Source: Scedosporium boydii
Taxonomy: Eukaryota; Ascomycota; Sordariomycetes; Microascales; Microascaceae
DNA: 64,000 nucleotides
Reading direction: 5' to 3'
Assembly: GCA_002221725.1 (NCBI GenBank)
Contig: NJFT01000028.1
Location: forward strand, 186,001-250,000
Shown here one piece after another: positions 63,820 to 64,000 of the stretch. The stretch's first letter is position 1; each line of letters starts with the position of its first letter. The notes beneath the pieces were generated by a model. It was not told the DNA's origin. It ran no database searches and saw only the letters and a program-made list of their open reading frames with translations. Both the position numbers and the translations under genes were made by a program.

Positions 63820-64000
63820 TGTGACTTTGAATTTCTTCCCAAGCGGACGAGGTTCGGCGAAAGGATCGAGCAGGGGAGAAACAAATGATGGAAGTAAAAC
63901 ATGGCCCGGAATATAAACGCGGCGGCCAACGGAACCCCGGCTCCTAGGAACGATGCCTCACCTGGTCCACCTTCATGTATTTGTCAAATTGAGGGCCTCG

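Overview
This 64 kb window is nuclear DNA from a filamentous ascomycete (Pezizomycotina, probably Sordariomycetes). The evidence is short introns (about 55-160 bp, GTRNGT...YAG), large multi-exon genes with fungal-specific N-terminal extensions, and recognisable fungal orthologues. These include WHI3, SF3B5, NSE3, SLS1, TEF1, SEC21, EPT1, a hybrid histidine kinase, allantoicase and an ankyrin-DIL protein. I see no operons, CRISPR array, rRNA or convincing tRNA, and no intact transposon. The genus cannot be fixed from sequence alone.

Layout. 1-6680: no supportable gene, but many short hairpin-forming TAC-TTC-GTA elements. 6681-8390: WHI3 (+), followed by 2.4 kb without a gene. 10.8-17.8 kb: a compact core with a MYND-finger protein (-) and SF3B5 (+) sharing a 265-bp divergent promoter, then NSE3 (-) and SLS1 (+) sharing a 350-bp one. 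18.5-20.6 kb: TEF1 (-), six coding exons plus a probable 5' UTR intron, with one GC-AG intron. 23.4-26.5 kb: SEC21 (+). 28.4-29.9 kb: EPT1-type phosphotransferase (+). 31.0-37.3 kb: a ~2069-aa hybrid histidine kinase (-). 37.4-43.8 kb: gene-poor, with at most gene relics and one small Cys-rich ORF behind a TATA box. 43.8-44.6 kb: cytochrome b561 protein (-). 46.3-47.5 kb: allantoicase (+) with a perfect UaY-type site and GATA sites upstream. 48.2-50.9 kb: ankyrin-DIL protein (+). 50.9-58.4 kb: second gene desert. 58.4-61.6 kb: TBC/RabGAP (+). 63.0-63.8 kb: unknown PPxY protein (-).

The genes are mostly housekeeping and do not form a pathway: RNA binding, splicing, genome stability, mitochondrial expression, translation, Golgi trafficking, phospholipid synthesis, signalling and purine catabolism. 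SEC21, the TBC protein and the ankyrin-DIL protein all relate to vesicle traffic, but they are far apart and nothing shows co-regulation. Exon joins were read by hand from splice-site sequence and reading frame; every joined CDS given is open throughout. The most unusual signal is the family of short inverted repeats built on TAC-(TTC/GAA)-GTA. They occur only in gene-poor DNA, and their flanking arms vary between copies while often staying complementary. No clear new multi-gene system was found.
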